A DNA stretch of 64,000 nucleotides from an uncultured Alphaproteobacteria bacterium. GTDB taxonomy: Bacteria > Pseudomonadota > Alphaproteobacteria > UBA8366 > GCA-2717185. This document shows positions 8,696-18,323 of this stretch, one piece after another. The translations under genes and the position numbers were made by a program. Within the stretch, counting starts at the first letter, position 1; every line of letters starts with the position of its first letter. The stretch spans positions 1 to 64,000 of the forward strand of contig CALSRA010000023.1 of assembly GCA_943788635.1 (NCBI GenBank), read 5' to 3'. Under the pieces are notes generated by a model. The model did not search any database. It saw only the letters and a program-made list of their open reading frames with translations, and was not told the origin of the DNA.

Positions 8696-9688
8696 TTACT
8701 CGACAAATGATCCATCAAGTTCGTCTTCAATAAAGGCCCGCACGATTTCTTCCATTGAGCTGTCTGCGCCAAAGCCCAGCGCCTTGCCGCGCTCTGCAGC
8801 AAAATGCATCGGCCAACCGGACACGATCTTCTGGATATCCGCATCGGGCTGCCACTTGATACGCTCGGTCACCTTCTTACCGGCGACAGCAGCCAGCGCA
8901 TCGACCATTTCCTGAACGGTGTGGGTAATGCCCGGAATTGAAACGGCGCGGCTCGGGCCCCAGGCTTCCGCCGGCAATTCGGCCGCGCGGATAAAGGCAT
9001 CGACAACCCGTCGCGGTGACAGCAACCACATTGCCTGTTCGGGTGCTACCGGACAAATCGTTGTATCACCCTGCAGGGGTTCGCGAATAATGGAGCTGGC
9101 GAAGGTCGACGCTGCCTTGTTCGGCTTGCCGGGGCGCGCCACAATCGTGGGCAGACGCAACGCACGGCCATCGATAAAACCCTTACGGCTGTAATCATTG
9201 ATCATCAGCTCGCCCATCGCCTTCTGCGCGCCATAGGACGTCTGTGGTGTCAGGTGGGTATCGTCCTGAATCACATCCGGCACATTACCGCCGAAGACTG
9301 CGACTGAACTGGCGAAGCATACCCGGGGAACGGTTCCGAGTTCACGGCAGACATCGAGGACCGCTCGCGTACCGCCAAGGTTCACCCGCATGCCCAGATC
9401 AAAATCAGCTTCGGCACCGGAACTGACAACAGCTGCCAGATGAAATACCGCATCGACATCCGGTGTGATCAGCTTACGAATCGTTTCGATATCACTGACA
9501 TCGCCTGTTACCACATCCAGCCGGGGGTCGGGCGGAAAGGGCGGGTCCGGCTCACCCACGTCGAAAACCGTTACCTTGTCCACGGCGCCGGACTTGCCGC
9601 CGCCAAGATCCAGCGAATTTTTCTCCAGTAGACTGGTTGCCAGCTTTCGGCCGATAAATCCGGCGCCGCCGGTGATTACAACTTTCAT
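8696..9688 (-). CDS. denD: D-erythronate dehydrogenase-like NAD-dependent epimerase/dehydrogenase
   Basis: 330 aa extended SDR. MKVVITGGAGFIGRKLATSL is the classic GGxGFIG NAD-binding start; FASSVAVFGG and SYGAQKAMGELMINDYSRKG carry the active-site Ser and YxxxK; LRLPTIVARPGKPNKAAS is typical of the D-erythronate dehydrogenase (DenD) group. DenD oxidises D-erythronate to 2-keto-D-erythronate in four-carbon acid catabolism. An L-threonate-dehydrogenase-like gene lies 5 kb away, which fits. The partner kinase and aldolase genes (otnK, otnC) are not in this window. Confidence 0.65.
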   Translation of the reverse strand: MKVVITGGAGFIGRKLATSLLEKNSLDLGGGKSGAVDKVTVFDVGEPDPPFPPDPRLDVVTGDVSDIETIRKLITPDVDAVFHLAAVVSSGAEADFDLGMRVNLGGTRAVLDVCRELGTVPRVCFASSVAVFGGNVPDVIQDDTHLTPQTSYGAQKAMGELMINDYSRKGFIDGRALRLPTIVARPGKPNKAASTFASSIIREPLQGDTTICPVAPEQAMWLLSPRRVVDAFIRAAELPAEAWGPSRAVSIPGITHTVQEMVDALAAVAGKKVTERIKWQPDADIQKIVSGWPMHFAAERGKALGFGADSSMEEIVRAFIEDELDGSFVE

Positions 9689-10039
9689 GAAACGTGTACT
9701 CCGTTTGTCTGAATGCAGTTTACCGTCACCGCACTGCCTGTGAAACCGCTGGCATGGGAGAAGCCCGATCAGTAGCCTTGGCCTGCTGTTGCGGCAATAA
9801 TTTCGCCGCTATTTTTGGACCAAATCCATTCCGGTCCGCCAGCTGCAATCCGATTTCTTTTTCATTGGCCCCAACCTCCCAGTAGGGGCTGTTGATGGCC
9901 TACCGCCTGAACAATATGATTTCAACGATCATTTTTCTGTTCCCTAAACATTGAGGCTTTCAGAGGCCCTGTTCGCAACTCATAATGGTGGTGGCATTAT
10001 ACCGCTATAAGAATTGCTCCGCGCGGAAATCAGGATGTT
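9689..10039. other. Divergent intergenic region
   Basis: About 350 bases between the start of the denD-like gene (minus) and the TPR/OGT gene (plus). It must hold both promoters. Apart from one short palindrome (9814-9824) I see no gene, repeat or RNA. Confidence 0.6.
9814..9824. promoter_or_regulatory. Candidate GntR-type operator
   Basis: TTTGGACCAAA is an 11-bp palindrome (TTTGG, central A, CCAAA) about 130 bases upstream of the denD-like start. TTGGTnnnCCAA-like palindromes are known targets of GntR/FCD regulators of sugar-acid genes. No GntR gene is present in the window, so this is a guess from shape and position. Confidence 0.3.
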
Positions 10040-12115
10040 ATGACAGAATCTGATCCTCCCCATACCGCCACCACCCTGCGTCAGGCCCTGGCCGATCTGG
10101 ATGCCGGTCGGATTACGGAAGCCGAAGCCGGATTGCGTCAGGTTCTTGACGATGAACCTCAAAATGGCGAGGCACTCTATTTCCTTGCGGTGCTCACTTA
10201 CCAGTCCAACCGTACCGTCGAATCATTCCGATTGGCTGAGCGCGCTGTCACGCAACTGCCGGACGCTACCGATTGCTGGAATCTTTACGGCGTCATCCTC
10301 CTGGCCTTGACGCGACCAGTGGAGGCCGAAGCCGCTTTGCGCCGTGCCCTGGAAAAAGATCCGGGCTTCGCGGGCGCTGCCAATAACCTCGGCGCAGCAC
10401 TTGAGGCGCAGGGCCGGTTGGCTGAAGCATCAGAGGCATATCAACAGGCACTGACCATCGACCCCACCTATGCCGAAGCCGCCTGCAATCTTGGCCGGTC
10501 ACTTCTCCGCCTTGGGCGACCTGCCGATTCCGCGCAGATGAGCCGGCAGGCGCTGGCGCTGCAGCCCAATCTGGGCGACGCGAAAATCAATCTTTCTGTC
10601 GCACAGCAACGCAAGGGGCAATTAGAAGAAGCCGAAGCAACGCTTGAATCTGCCCTGGCCGAGGACATATCGAATGCCGCCCTCCATCGGTATCTGGGCG
10701 TCCTTCGACGCGGCCGAGGGAATTTGGATGGCGCCGAAGCATCATTGCGGCAGTCATTGCAGCTCGACGACGCACCCGGCGAAACGTACGACAACCTGGC
10801 CGCTGTGCTTCTGGACCAGGGAAATGCCGAAGCCGCGGAAGCAAGCTTCTATCAGGCCCTGCAGCGAAACCCTGAGAATAACAGAACCCATTCAAATCTG
10901 CTGCTCTGTCTAAACTACCGGAGCAATGATCGTAATGCTTTATATCGGGCCCATCGCGCCTGGGCGGAACGACATGCGCGACCGATTGCGCCGATGCCGC
11001 CGGATGTCCGGAAGCGCGATCGAAAACGCCTGCGCGTCGGCTATGTATCTGCAGATTTCAGAGAGCATTCCGTCGCCTTTTTCGTCGAGCCACTGCTTGC
11101 CCTCCTCGACCGCGAACGCTTCGAATGCTGGTGCTATGCATCGATGGAAAACCCCGACGCCGTCACGGGTCGTCTGATTGCCCTCAGCGATCACTGGCGT
11201 TGGGTTGCGGGGATGGACGATTCTCAACTCGCCGCCCAGATTCGCGACGACGGGATCGATATCCTGATCGATCTTTCCGGACATACTTCAGGCAACCGCT
11301 TACTTACCCTGCAGCGCCGTCCAGCCCCGGTTCAGGCAACATGGCTGGGATACCCGAACACCACGGGCATGAAAGCCGTCGACTTCCGCATCACGGATGC
11401 TATCGCCGACCCGCTTGAATCTGCCGTGTACTCTTCTGAAATGCTTGCGCATGTCGAGAGCGGATTCCTGTGTTATCAACCGGCGCCGGACATACCCGAC
11501 GTTGCACCATTACCAGCGCTTTCACGAAGCCACGTTACGTTCGGGTCATTCAATAACCTGCGCAAGGTTACCCCCTCTGTCATTGCGCTGTGGTCCCGGG
11601 TTCTTGGTCAGATTCCAGCGTCACGCTTACTTCTCAAGGCGAGGTCCTTCGGCGACCAGGCAACAGCACAACATTATCTGGACAAGTTTGCCCTGCACGG
11701 TATCTCCCCCGACAGGGTCGAACTGCGCGGGTCCATTGCCGACACCGCCGGCCACCTGGATTCCTATCGCGATATCGATATTGCACTGGACCCGTTTCCC
11801 TATAATGGCACGACGACCACCTGCGAAGCCCTGCTAATGGGTGTGCCGGTCGTGACATTGCTGGGCAACCGCCATACCGGTCGTGTTGGTGCCAGTTTGC
11901 TGTCACAGGTTGGCCTGACGGATTGGATCGCTGAAAATACTGATGCGTATATTGAAATCGCACGACAACACGCCGCCGAAATAGACCCGTTGGCTGAAAT
12001 GCGAAACGGGTTACGCAACAGACTTTTTAAATCGCCGCTGTGCGACGCCCCTGATTTCGCCCGTCGCATGGCACAGGTATATGAACACATCTGGCGCACG
12101 ACCGTGGCTGACTAG
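10040..12115 (+). CDS. TPR protein with SPINDLY/OGT-type glycosyltransferase domain (GT41)
   Basis: 691 aa. Residues about 1-285 are tandem tetratricopeptide repeats (for example AEAALRRALEKDPGFAGAANN and EASEAYQQALTIDPTYAEA). Residues about 320-690 form the GT41 catalytic region: RVGYVSADFREHSVAFFVEP, ATWLGYPNTTGMKAVDFRI, TFGSFNNLRKVTPSVIALW and LDPFPYNGTTTTCEALLMGVP. GT41 enzymes move GlcNAc or another sugar from a nucleotide donor to protein Ser/Thr. No signal peptide, so it is cytoplasmic. In motile alphaproteobacteria such enzymes may glycosylate flagellin. The next gene is a second TPR glycosyltransferase, 77 bases on. Confidence 0.88.
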   Translation: MTESDPPHTATTLRQALADLDAGRITEAEAGLRQVLDDEPQNGEALYFLAVLTYQSNRTVESFRLAERAVTQLPDATDCWNLYGVILLALTRPVEAEAALRRALEKDPGFAGAANNLGAALEAQGRLAEASEAYQQALTIDPTYAEAACNLGRSLLRLGRPADSAQMSRQALALQPNLGDAKINLSVAQQRKGQLEEAEATLESALAEDISNAALHRYLGVLRRGRGNLDGAEASLRQSLQLDDAPGETYDNLAAVLLDQGNAEAAEASFYQALQRNPENNRTHSNLLLCLNYRSNDRNALYRAHRAWAERHARPIAPMPPDVRKRDRKRLRVGYVSADFREHSVAFFVEPLLALLDRERFECWCYASMENPDAVTGRLIALSDHWRWVAGMDDSQLAAQIRDDGIDILIDLSGHTSGNRLLTLQRRPAPVQATWLGYPNTTGMKAVDFRITDAIADPLESAVYSSEMLAHVESGFLCYQPAPDIPDVAPLPALSRSHVTFGSFNNLRKVTPSVIALWSRVLGQIPASRLLLKARSFGDQATAQHYLDKFALHGISPDRVELRGSIADTAGHLDSYRDIDIALDPFPYNGTTTTCEALLMGVPVVTLLGNRHTGRVGASLLSQVGLTDWIAENTDAYIEIARQHAAEIDPLAEMRNGLRNRLFKSPLCDAPDFARRMAQVYEHIWRTTVAD

Positions 12116-12192
12116 GATACGATTGGTATTGTGATATAATCCCGACCTATGCAACGGGATCAGAAACAAACCCACGCCGGGATTATCGGGCA

Positions 12193-14175
12193 ATGAACCA
12201 ATCCCTGCTCGAAAAGGCCGAACATTACTTTCAGGCGGGCAACCCGGACGCCGCCCTGACGGCCTGCAGTACCTATTTGGAAACGCAACCGGCAGACCAT
12301 CGCGCCCATCAGGTCATGGCACTTATCCGGCATGAGACAGGCAATAGTACTTCGGCGTTGGTCCATATCTCGCGCGCGATCGAACTCTGCCCCGACACGC
12401 CCGACTACCATGCAAATCATGGTGCCATCCTCCACGCCGGCGGCGATACTGAGGGCGCACTGGCCGCCTATCAACGTGCCCGAGAAGCGGGACCTTCAAT
12501 GGGCGGCATAGACCATGCAATCGGACACTTGCTGTTTGCGCTTGATCGCCCCGGAGAGGCCGCCGATGCCTACAGACTGGCGCTCGGTACGACACCCGAT
12601 GACGCCGTCCTTCACCTGAATTTGGGTGAGGCATTGCGCGGACATGGTGACCATCATGGTGCGATCGACAGCTTTCGAAAATCAATCGCATTAGCGCCGA
12701 ATATCGCCGACAGCCATTACAATCTTGCTGTCATTCTGCATGAAACGGCAGCGTTCGCGGCGGCCCGAACCAGCCTGATTGAAGCCATCCGCCTTTCCCC
12801 CGGCATTGCAGTCTACCACATCGCACTCGGCAAGGCTGAGTTGGCACTGGGCAATCGTGCCGCGGCGGACATCGCCTTTCGAACCGCATTGCAACTGGAC
12901 CCTGTTGGCGAGACCTATAATCTGGCCGAGACGACATCGGATATCGAGGCCGCACTCGGCAAAGGCAACCTTCCGCGCGCCGACCAACGGTGTCGGTTTG
13001 CCGAAGCAGAACTTCCCGCTGGCCCGTGGTGGCCTTATCTCCGGGCTGAGATCGCGTCGCGGCTGAATATGAATACCGAAGCGCTGCAATGGCTCAAAAA
13101 CGCGACGGATGCGATCGCACATTGCGCGCCGGCGCAGTTTCCCGCGCTGGAATCGAATATCGCGGCGCTCCGGGCAAAGCTTGCTGACGCACCACCACCG
13201 CGCGCGGCGCCGACACCCTGCTATCTTTTGATCAAATGCTGGGGCTATGGATTCTGGTCCGACGTATCACATGTACTGTCGTCACTGCTGCTCGCCGAAA
13301 TGACCAGGCGCACACCTGTTCTTCATTGGGGATCGAACAGTTATTACACGGATGCCCCGGATCGCGATGCCTTTAAAAATTTCTATCAGCCGCTGAACGC
13401 CTTAACTGTCGATGATATAGCTGCGTCGGGTTACGACTATTTTCCGACGAAATGGCATGCCGGAAACCTCACAGAGGAAGGCATCGATATCTGGTTCGGC
13501 GAAGGATCGCGGCAATCGGGCATATATTTTATGAACCGGCCGGAACAGGTCGTCGTCAGCGATTTCTATACGCAGCTCGCTGAATTACTGACCTGGCTGA
13601 ATCCGGAACATGAACTGTACGGTATGGACGTTGGAGAGGCGTATTACACACTCTACCGAAAATATTTCAAACTCCAGCCCGATATCCAACAGGAAGTGGA
13701 TTCATTTGTTGCCCTGAATTTTGGCGACCGGCCAACAGTCGGCGTCCACATACGCAACATCGATAAAAGCGGGGAAAACGACCGCTTTGCCGAAGACCAG
13801 GCGCAAATCATGCCGACAGTGGAAACGTTGCTGGAGAAAAACCCGGCTTTACAGGTATTCCTGCTGACCGATGCAACCGAAGCGCTGAACACCTGGCGGC
13901 AACGCTTCGGTGATCGCGTCTTTAACGCTGACTGCGCCAGAACCAGCAGTTCCGTCCCCCTCACCTGGCGGGACGATGTCGGCTCGCATTCCCGGCTTGG
14001 TGCCGAAGTCATCAAGGATACCTATGCCGCAGCCGCCTGTGACCAGTTCGTCGGCCTTGGCTGCTCAAACGTCGCCGGCATGGTAACGACGCTCAAACGT
14101 TGGCGGCCTGAAGACCTGCACGTGATCGGCGACATATCACTGCTGCGCGAGAACTGGCTGCTTCACGACTGGTAA
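12193..14175 (+). CDS. TPR protein with fucosyltransferase-like C-terminal domain
   Basis: 660 aa. Residues about 1-240 are TPRs (HYFQAGNPDAALTACSTYL onward), then a linker. From about residue 340 the sequence LLIKCWGYGFWSDVSHVLSS opens a domain that ends with VGVHIRNIDKSGEND (about 516), LQVFLLTDATEALNTWRQRF and FVGLGCSNVAGMV. The HxRxxD-like motif and the following acidic region are typical of the GT23/O-fucosyltransferase fold, which transfers fucose or a related sugar from a GDP donor. A GDP-mannose dehydratase, the first step to GDP-fucose or GDP-rhamnose, is encoded at 47.7 kb. The acceptor is unknown. The fold assignment is from motifs only. Confidence 0.65.
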   Translation: MNQSLLEKAEHYFQAGNPDAALTACSTYLETQPADHRAHQVMALIRHETGNSTSALVHISRAIELCPDTPDYHANHGAILHAGGDTEGALAAYQRAREAGPSMGGIDHAIGHLLFALDRPGEAADAYRLALGTTPDDAVLHLNLGEALRGHGDHHGAIDSFRKSIALAPNIADSHYNLAVILHETAAFAAARTSLIEAIRLSPGIAVYHIALGKAELALGNRAAADIAFRTALQLDPVGETYNLAETTSDIEAALGKGNLPRADQRCRFAEAELPAGPWWPYLRAEIASRLNMNTEALQWLKNATDAIAHCAPAQFPALESNIAALRAKLADAPPPRAAPTPCYLLIKCWGYGFWSDVSHVLSSLLLAEMTRRTPVLHWGSNSYYTDAPDRDAFKNFYQPLNALTVDDIAASGYDYFPTKWHAGNLTEEGIDIWFGEGSRQSGIYFMNRPEQVVVSDFYTQLAELLTWLNPEHELYGMDVGEAYYTLYRKYFKLQPDIQQEVDSFVALNFGDRPTVGVHIRNIDKSGENDRFAEDQAQIMPTVETLLEKNPALQVFLLTDATEALNTWRQRFGDRVFNADCARTSSSVPLTWRDDVGSHSRLGAEVIKDTYAAAACDQFVGLGCSNVAGMVTTLKRWRPEDLHVIGDISLLRENWLLHDW

Positions 14176-14192
14176 AATTCTTTCGACGCCAA

Positions 14193-15107
14193 TCAGTCTT
14201 TCTTGCGCGCCGCAGCCGCCACATCGATCCCGGAAAGCTCCTCATAGACCTTGACGACGGCACCATCGTCTTCCCCGCCGTGCCCGGCCGCCGATGCCGC
14301 CAGGAATTGCTGTAAAGCGGCCGAAGCAATTGGAAGCGGAAACCGCAACGCCTTGCCGGTTTCGGTGACGATACCGAGGTCCTTGATAAAGATATCGACG
14401 ACACCGCGCGGGGTATAATCGCCTGCGAGAATATTCGGAATCCGCGTTTCGAACGCTACCGAGTTCCCCGCACCATGCGTGATGACATCAAATACAACAT
14501 TCGGATCAGCACCCGCCCGAGTGGCCAGAGCGATTGCCTCAGCCGCGGCCGCGACATGGGTACCAACCAGCAGCTGATTGATCATCTTCACGCTTGATCC
14601 CGCCCCGGCATCAGCACCAACATGGTACACGCGCTCACCCATCGCCTTGAAAGGGCCTTCCGCCGCAGCCATTGCCGCAGCAGGTCCCGCCGCGATGACG
14701 GTAAGTGTTCCCTGATCCGCTCCACGCTTTCCACCAGTGACAGGCGCATCGATGAACAGATGCCCCGTGCTCTCCAGACGTTTCGCCATTTCGCGGCATG
14801 CTTCGGGCGCCATCGTCGTGCTCATCACCACAGTCGCCCCTGATCTCAGGGTCGCCGCCGCACCGGTTACGCCGAATAAAACATCATTCGCCTGATCATC
14901 GGAAAAGACGCAGACGATCAGCATATCGGACTTTGCCGCGCATTCGGCCGGGGTCGCCGCCGCGGTTCCGCCGGCATCGGCAAGCCGTTTTACTGCATCC
15001 GAATTCACGTCATAACCGCTGACCGCATAGCCCGCTTTCAACAGGTTCTTCGTCATGCCGTCGCCCATCGAACCAAGGCCGATAAAACCGATATTCTTCA
15101 CATCCAT
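14193..15107 (-). CDS. ltnD: Beta-hydroxyacid dehydrogenase, L-threonate dehydrogenase-like
   Basis: 304 aa, 3-hydroxyisobutyrate dehydrogenase superfamily. IGFIGLGSMGDGMTKNLLKAG is the NAD-binding Rossmann start; FIDAPVTGGKRGADQGTL is the substrate loop (about residue 116); SSVKMINQLLVG holds the catalytic Lys (about 172). It most resembles the group that oxidises L-threonate to 2-oxo-tetronate or reduces tartronate semialdehyde (GarR). The neighbouring denD-like and lactonase genes favour four-carbon sugar-acid breakdown. The choice between LtnD and GarR is not certain. Confidence 0.6.
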   Translation of the reverse strand: MDVKNIGFIGLGSMGDGMTKNLLKAGYAVSGYDVNSDAVKRLADAGGTAAATPAECAAKSDMLIVCVFSDDQANDVLFGVTGAAATLRSGATVVMSTTMAPEACREMAKRLESTGHLFIDAPVTGGKRGADQGTLTVIAAGPAAAMAAAEGPFKAMGERVYHVGADAGAGSSVKMINQLLVGTHVAAAAEAIALATRAGADPNVVFDVITHGAGNSVAFETRIPNILAGDYTPRGVVDIFIKDLGIVTETGKALRFPLPIASAALQQFLAASAAGHGGEDDGAVVKVYEELSGIDVAAAARKKD

Positions 15108-15121
15108 GTCAGGGTTCTCCC

Positions 15122-16000
15122 TTAAACCAGATTCAGCCGATAGAAACGGACTGCATTGTCACAAAACATTTTTTCCCGTTCAGAATGGGTGAACCCAGCA
15201 GTGATTTCCATGAACCCGCCGAAGATCGTGGTATAATCCGCAATGATACTATCGACAGGAAAATTACTCGCGAACATACAGCGGTCGACGCCAAAAATAT
15301 CGATCGTATCCAGGACCACACCCCGGTTCAGATCCACCGTCCATGGCAGGCCTGGCATGCCAATCCCCGAAATCTTTAAGGCAAAGTTCGGCAGTGTTGC
15401 CGCCAGTCGCATTCCCTTACGCCAACCATCCAGCCCTGCGGCACTTCGGTCAGAAGGCAACCCCGTATGGTTCAGGATTACCTGTGTTTCCGGAAACGCC
15501 CGCGCGAGATCAACCGCTTCCGCCAGCCGCGTCCAGGGGGTCTGCAAATCAAATGACAGGTTGTATTTCGACAAAAGCGCATACCCTCGCCGCCAGGCCT
15601 CACTCGTCATGAACCCGTCCGGCTCCGGCGGCTTGTGTCGGATAGCCCGAACGAACGGGAATGCCGCCTGCGCGGCAAGCACCTCTTCGATATTATCGTG
15701 GTGCAGCCAGGCCTGCGCGACGCATGCCGACGGTAAACCCGATTCCTCGCGGATCATGCCAAGCCACGCCGTCTCAGCCGTCGGATTCTCAGGATCCGAT
15801 TCTGCCTCGATATGAATTGAACCGATGAGCTTGAACGACGCATTGTCGCGTCGAAAATCCACTGGAAGATAATTTCGCCGGATGGGTCCGTAATCCCCGT
15901 AACGAAAGGGGATTAGGGGCTCATCCTGGAGCCAGGGGTAACGGTTGTGCGACAGATCCCAGAAGTGGTGATGCGCGTCGATAATCTTCAGTTGTTCCAT
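15122..16000 (-). CDS. Amidohydrolase-fold lactonase (COG3618)
   Basis: 292 aa from ATG 16000 (MEQLKIIDAHHHFWDLSHN); an upstream in-frame codon at 16030 would add ten non-conserved residues. DAHHHFWDL, the HxH metal site, and CMFASNFPVDS near the C-terminus define the TIM-barrel group that includes L-fuconolactone and L-rhamnonolactone hydrolases. It probably opens a sugar lactone, the product of dehydrogenases such as those at 5.7-8.6 kb. It ends 15 bases before the start of the threonate-dehydrogenase-like gene, so the two are co-transcribed. Confidence 0.75.
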   Translation of the reverse strand: MEQLKIIDAHHHFWDLSHNRYPWLQDEPLIPFRYGDYGPIRRNYLPVDFRRDNASFKLIGSIHIEAESDPENPTAETAWLGMIREESGLPSACVAQAWLHHDNIEEVLAAQAAFPFVRAIRHKPPEPDGFMTSEAWRRGYALLSKYNLSFDLQTPWTRLAEAVDLARAFPETQVILNHTGLPSDRSAAGLDGWRKGMRLAATLPNFALKISGIGMPGLPWTVDLNRGVVLDTIDIFGVDRCMFASNFPVDSIIADYTTIFGGFMEITAGFTHSEREKMFCDNAVRFYRLNLV

Positions 16001-16091
16001 AAGCAGGCTCGACCTTGAGATTGGATACACCTACTGTGCGACTCGTGCCCGTGGCGTCAAGCCACGCGCGCATTTGACCACGGAGGACAGC

Positions 16092-16872
16092 ATGACAAAG
16101 GCCGTTTTTGTCGAACGCGACGGACCGATTGCGACCGTCGTGCTGAATCAGCCCGAGCGACGCAATGCCATGAACCGTGCAATATTTCAGGGCCTAAATG
16201 ATGCTTTCGTGGAATGCGACGCTGATACGGATTTACGCTGCGTCATTATCCGCGGCGAAGGCGGACGAGGCCTTCAGCGCCGGCGCGGATATCAGTGAGT
16301 TCGAAACCGAACGCAACAGCGCCGCCAAGGCGCGGGAATACGCCAAAGTGTTCCATGCCGCCGCGAACGCCGTTGGTAATTGTCGCCATCCTGTCGTTGC
16401 GCAGATTGACGGCGCCTGTGTCGGTGGTGGGCTTGCTATTGCGACCCTGTGCGATATCCGCATTTGCGGTCAGTCGAGCCGCTTCGGTGTGCCGGTCAAG
16501 CGCCTTGGACTGGTCGAAGCACACGTAGAAATGGCACCGCTGGTACATAAATTCGGCGCGAATGTGGCATTGGAAATCCTCCTGATCGGTGATGTATTTG
16601 GCGTCGATGACGCTAAACGTCTCGGACTCGTCAATCGCGTGGTACCCGACGAAAAGGTCGCGACGGAAGCCCGCAACATCGCCGGAAAAATAGCGGACGG
16701 GGCCCCATTATCGGCGCGTTGGCACAAAAAATTCATCTATCGCCTCCTCGACCCCACACCTCTTTCAGATGCAGAAATAGACGAGGGATTCGACTGTTAC
16801 GATACTGAAGACTTCCAGACGGGCTACAAAGCGTTCCTCGCCAAGCAAAATCCCGTGTTCAAAGGCCGTTAA
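16092..16872 (+). pseudogene. Enoyl-CoA hydratase/isomerase with a single frameshift
   Basis: The crotonase fold is clear across two frames. Frame one (ATG 16092, after GGAGG) gives FVERDGPIATVVLNQPERRNAMN to RCVIIRGEGG. The continuation EAFSAGADISEFETE, HPVVAQIDGACVGGGLAIA and SRFGVPVKRLGLVEAH lies one frame over, to the stop at 16870. The break is at about 16265-16268, where GGCGGACGAGGCC would read through if one A were absent (giving GEGGEAFSAGAD). The oxyanion-hole segments are intact otherwise. It would hydrate enoyl-CoA thioesters. A single inserted base in an otherwise perfect gene may be a sequence error. Confidence 0.8.
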
Positions 16873-16963
16873 TCGTTTGCGCCTAGGCTATCATTTGTTA
16901 AGAATGCGATCGTTCTGCGGTGGGTGAAATATCCCGGAAAAGATGAACTGACTGGGGCAGAAG

Positions 16964-17329
16964 ATGGAAATAACCGAATCACAGTTCGGCGACGCGGTTC
17001 TTCTGATGCCAGTCGGCAGGGTCGATCAATCGACCGCACCGGCATTTCAGTCCGCGATGCTGGAAGTCGTCGGAAAACGTGGCGCCGTCGTCGTGGTCGA
17101 TTTCAGCAACATTCCCTATATCAGCAGCGTCGGCCTTCGGGCCTTGATGATTGCCGCCAAGCAGGGAAAGGTCGCAAAGGTACCGCTTGCCGTCGTCGGG
17201 TTAACCTCAGAGGTCAACGAAGTCTTTGAAATCAGCCGTTTCAACTTCGTTGTCGATATTTTCGATACGGTCGAAGCGGCCCTGACAGCACTGTCCAGCG
17301 ATGCCGCATCCGCCTACGCCGCACGGTAA
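16964..17329 (+). CDS. STAS-domain anti-anti-sigma factor
   Basis: 121 aa, a complete single STAS domain of the RsbV/SpoIIAA type. VGRVDQSTAPAFQSAMLEVV and VVVVDFSNIPYISSVGLRAL are characteristic; Ser54 or Ser55 in YISSVG is the expected phosphorylation site. In partner switching this protein binds the RsbW-like kinase when dephosphorylated and so frees a client. The cluster supplies a PP2C phosphatase (18.3-20.5 kb) and an RsbW-like ATPase (21.7 kb). First gene of a plus-strand run, 27 bases before the MBL-fold gene. Confidence 0.9.
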   Translation: MEITESQFGDAVLLMPVGRVDQSTAPAFQSAMLEVVGKRGAVVVVDFSNIPYISSVGLRALMIAAKQGKVAKVPLAVVGLTSEVNEVFEISRFNFVVDIFDTVEAALTALSSDAASAYAAR

Positions 17330-17356
17330 TTTGGATAATTTCCGGGAGAAGTTCTG

Positions 17357-18323
17357 ATGTTGGTTCGTTTCTGGGGAACGCGCGGTTCCCTGCCGACTCC
17401 CCTGAATGCTGTTGCCGTTCGCGAAAAGATACGCCGGGCGCTAAAAGCCAGCGTCGGTCAGGACCTCAGCACCGCGAACGCATTGAACAATTCATGGACG
17501 AAAAACTGGAATTTGCCGTCGCGGGGGCTTTTGGCGGGAATACATCCTGTGTGGAAATCGACGGTGGCGGCAAGCAGCATATTCTCTGCGACATGGGCAG
17601 CGGAGGCCGGGAATTCGGCAATTGCCGTCATGGCACAAAAATATCCGCATAAAGACAATGTTTTTAATATCTTCCAGTCCCACCCGCATTGGGACCACAT
17701 CATGGGGTTTCCGTTTTTTGTGCCCGCCTACATACCGGGTAACAAGGTCATCATTTATGGGTGCCACGACTATCTGGAAGAAGCGTACCGGCGACAGCAT
17801 GCCGAACCGGGCTTCCCCCCCGTGCCCTGGGCGGCGCTGGCAGCAGATATTCGAGTTCGTGGCGCTGGAGCCGGGCAAGGAATACGTTGTTGATGGCGTG
17901 ACGGTGCGGGCGCTGAAACAATACCATTCCGGCGATTCCTATGGATACCGGTTCGAAAAGGGCGGCAAGTCCGTTGTTTATTCGACCGATTGCGAACACA
18001 AGTTCGAATCGATCAATCCTGACTATCCCTTTGTTGACTTTCTTCGCGGTGCCGATCTGGGTCATTTTCGACGCCATGTACTCGTTGGCCGATTCAATCT
18101 CGATCAAGGAAGACTGGGGACACTCCAGCAACATCATTGGTGTGGAACTGGCGCAAATGGCCGGGGCGAAGCATTTATGCATGTACCATCATGAACCGAA
18201 TTACGACGACGCCATGATTTCCCGTATCCTCGCCGGAAACCATTCGATACGAGGAACTGAGCGAAGAAGGGCGAATCATTGCATGTCTCATCGGCCTATG
18301 ACGGTCGGGAAATCGTGCTCTAG
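17357..18323 (+). pseudogene. Metallo-beta-lactamase-fold hydrolase with several frameshifts
   Basis: Reading across frames reconstructs one MBL-fold protein of about 320 aa: MLVRFWGTRGSLPTPL, FGGNTSCVEIDGG, ILCDMGSGGREFG, FQSHPHWDHIMGFPFFVPAY (HxHxDH metal motif), YVVDGVTVRALKQYHSGDSYG, VVYSTDCEH, FDAMYS, GHSSNIIGVELAQMAGAKHL and a C-terminal ACLIGLYDGREIVL before TAG. At least five frame changes occur, near 17480, 17625, 17850, 18055 and 18235. RGS-type MBL proteins like this often sit beside STAS and CHASE2 genes; cyclic-nucleotide or other phosphodiester cleavage has been suggested for relatives. Every motif survives, so sequence error is more likely than decay. Confidence 0.75.
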
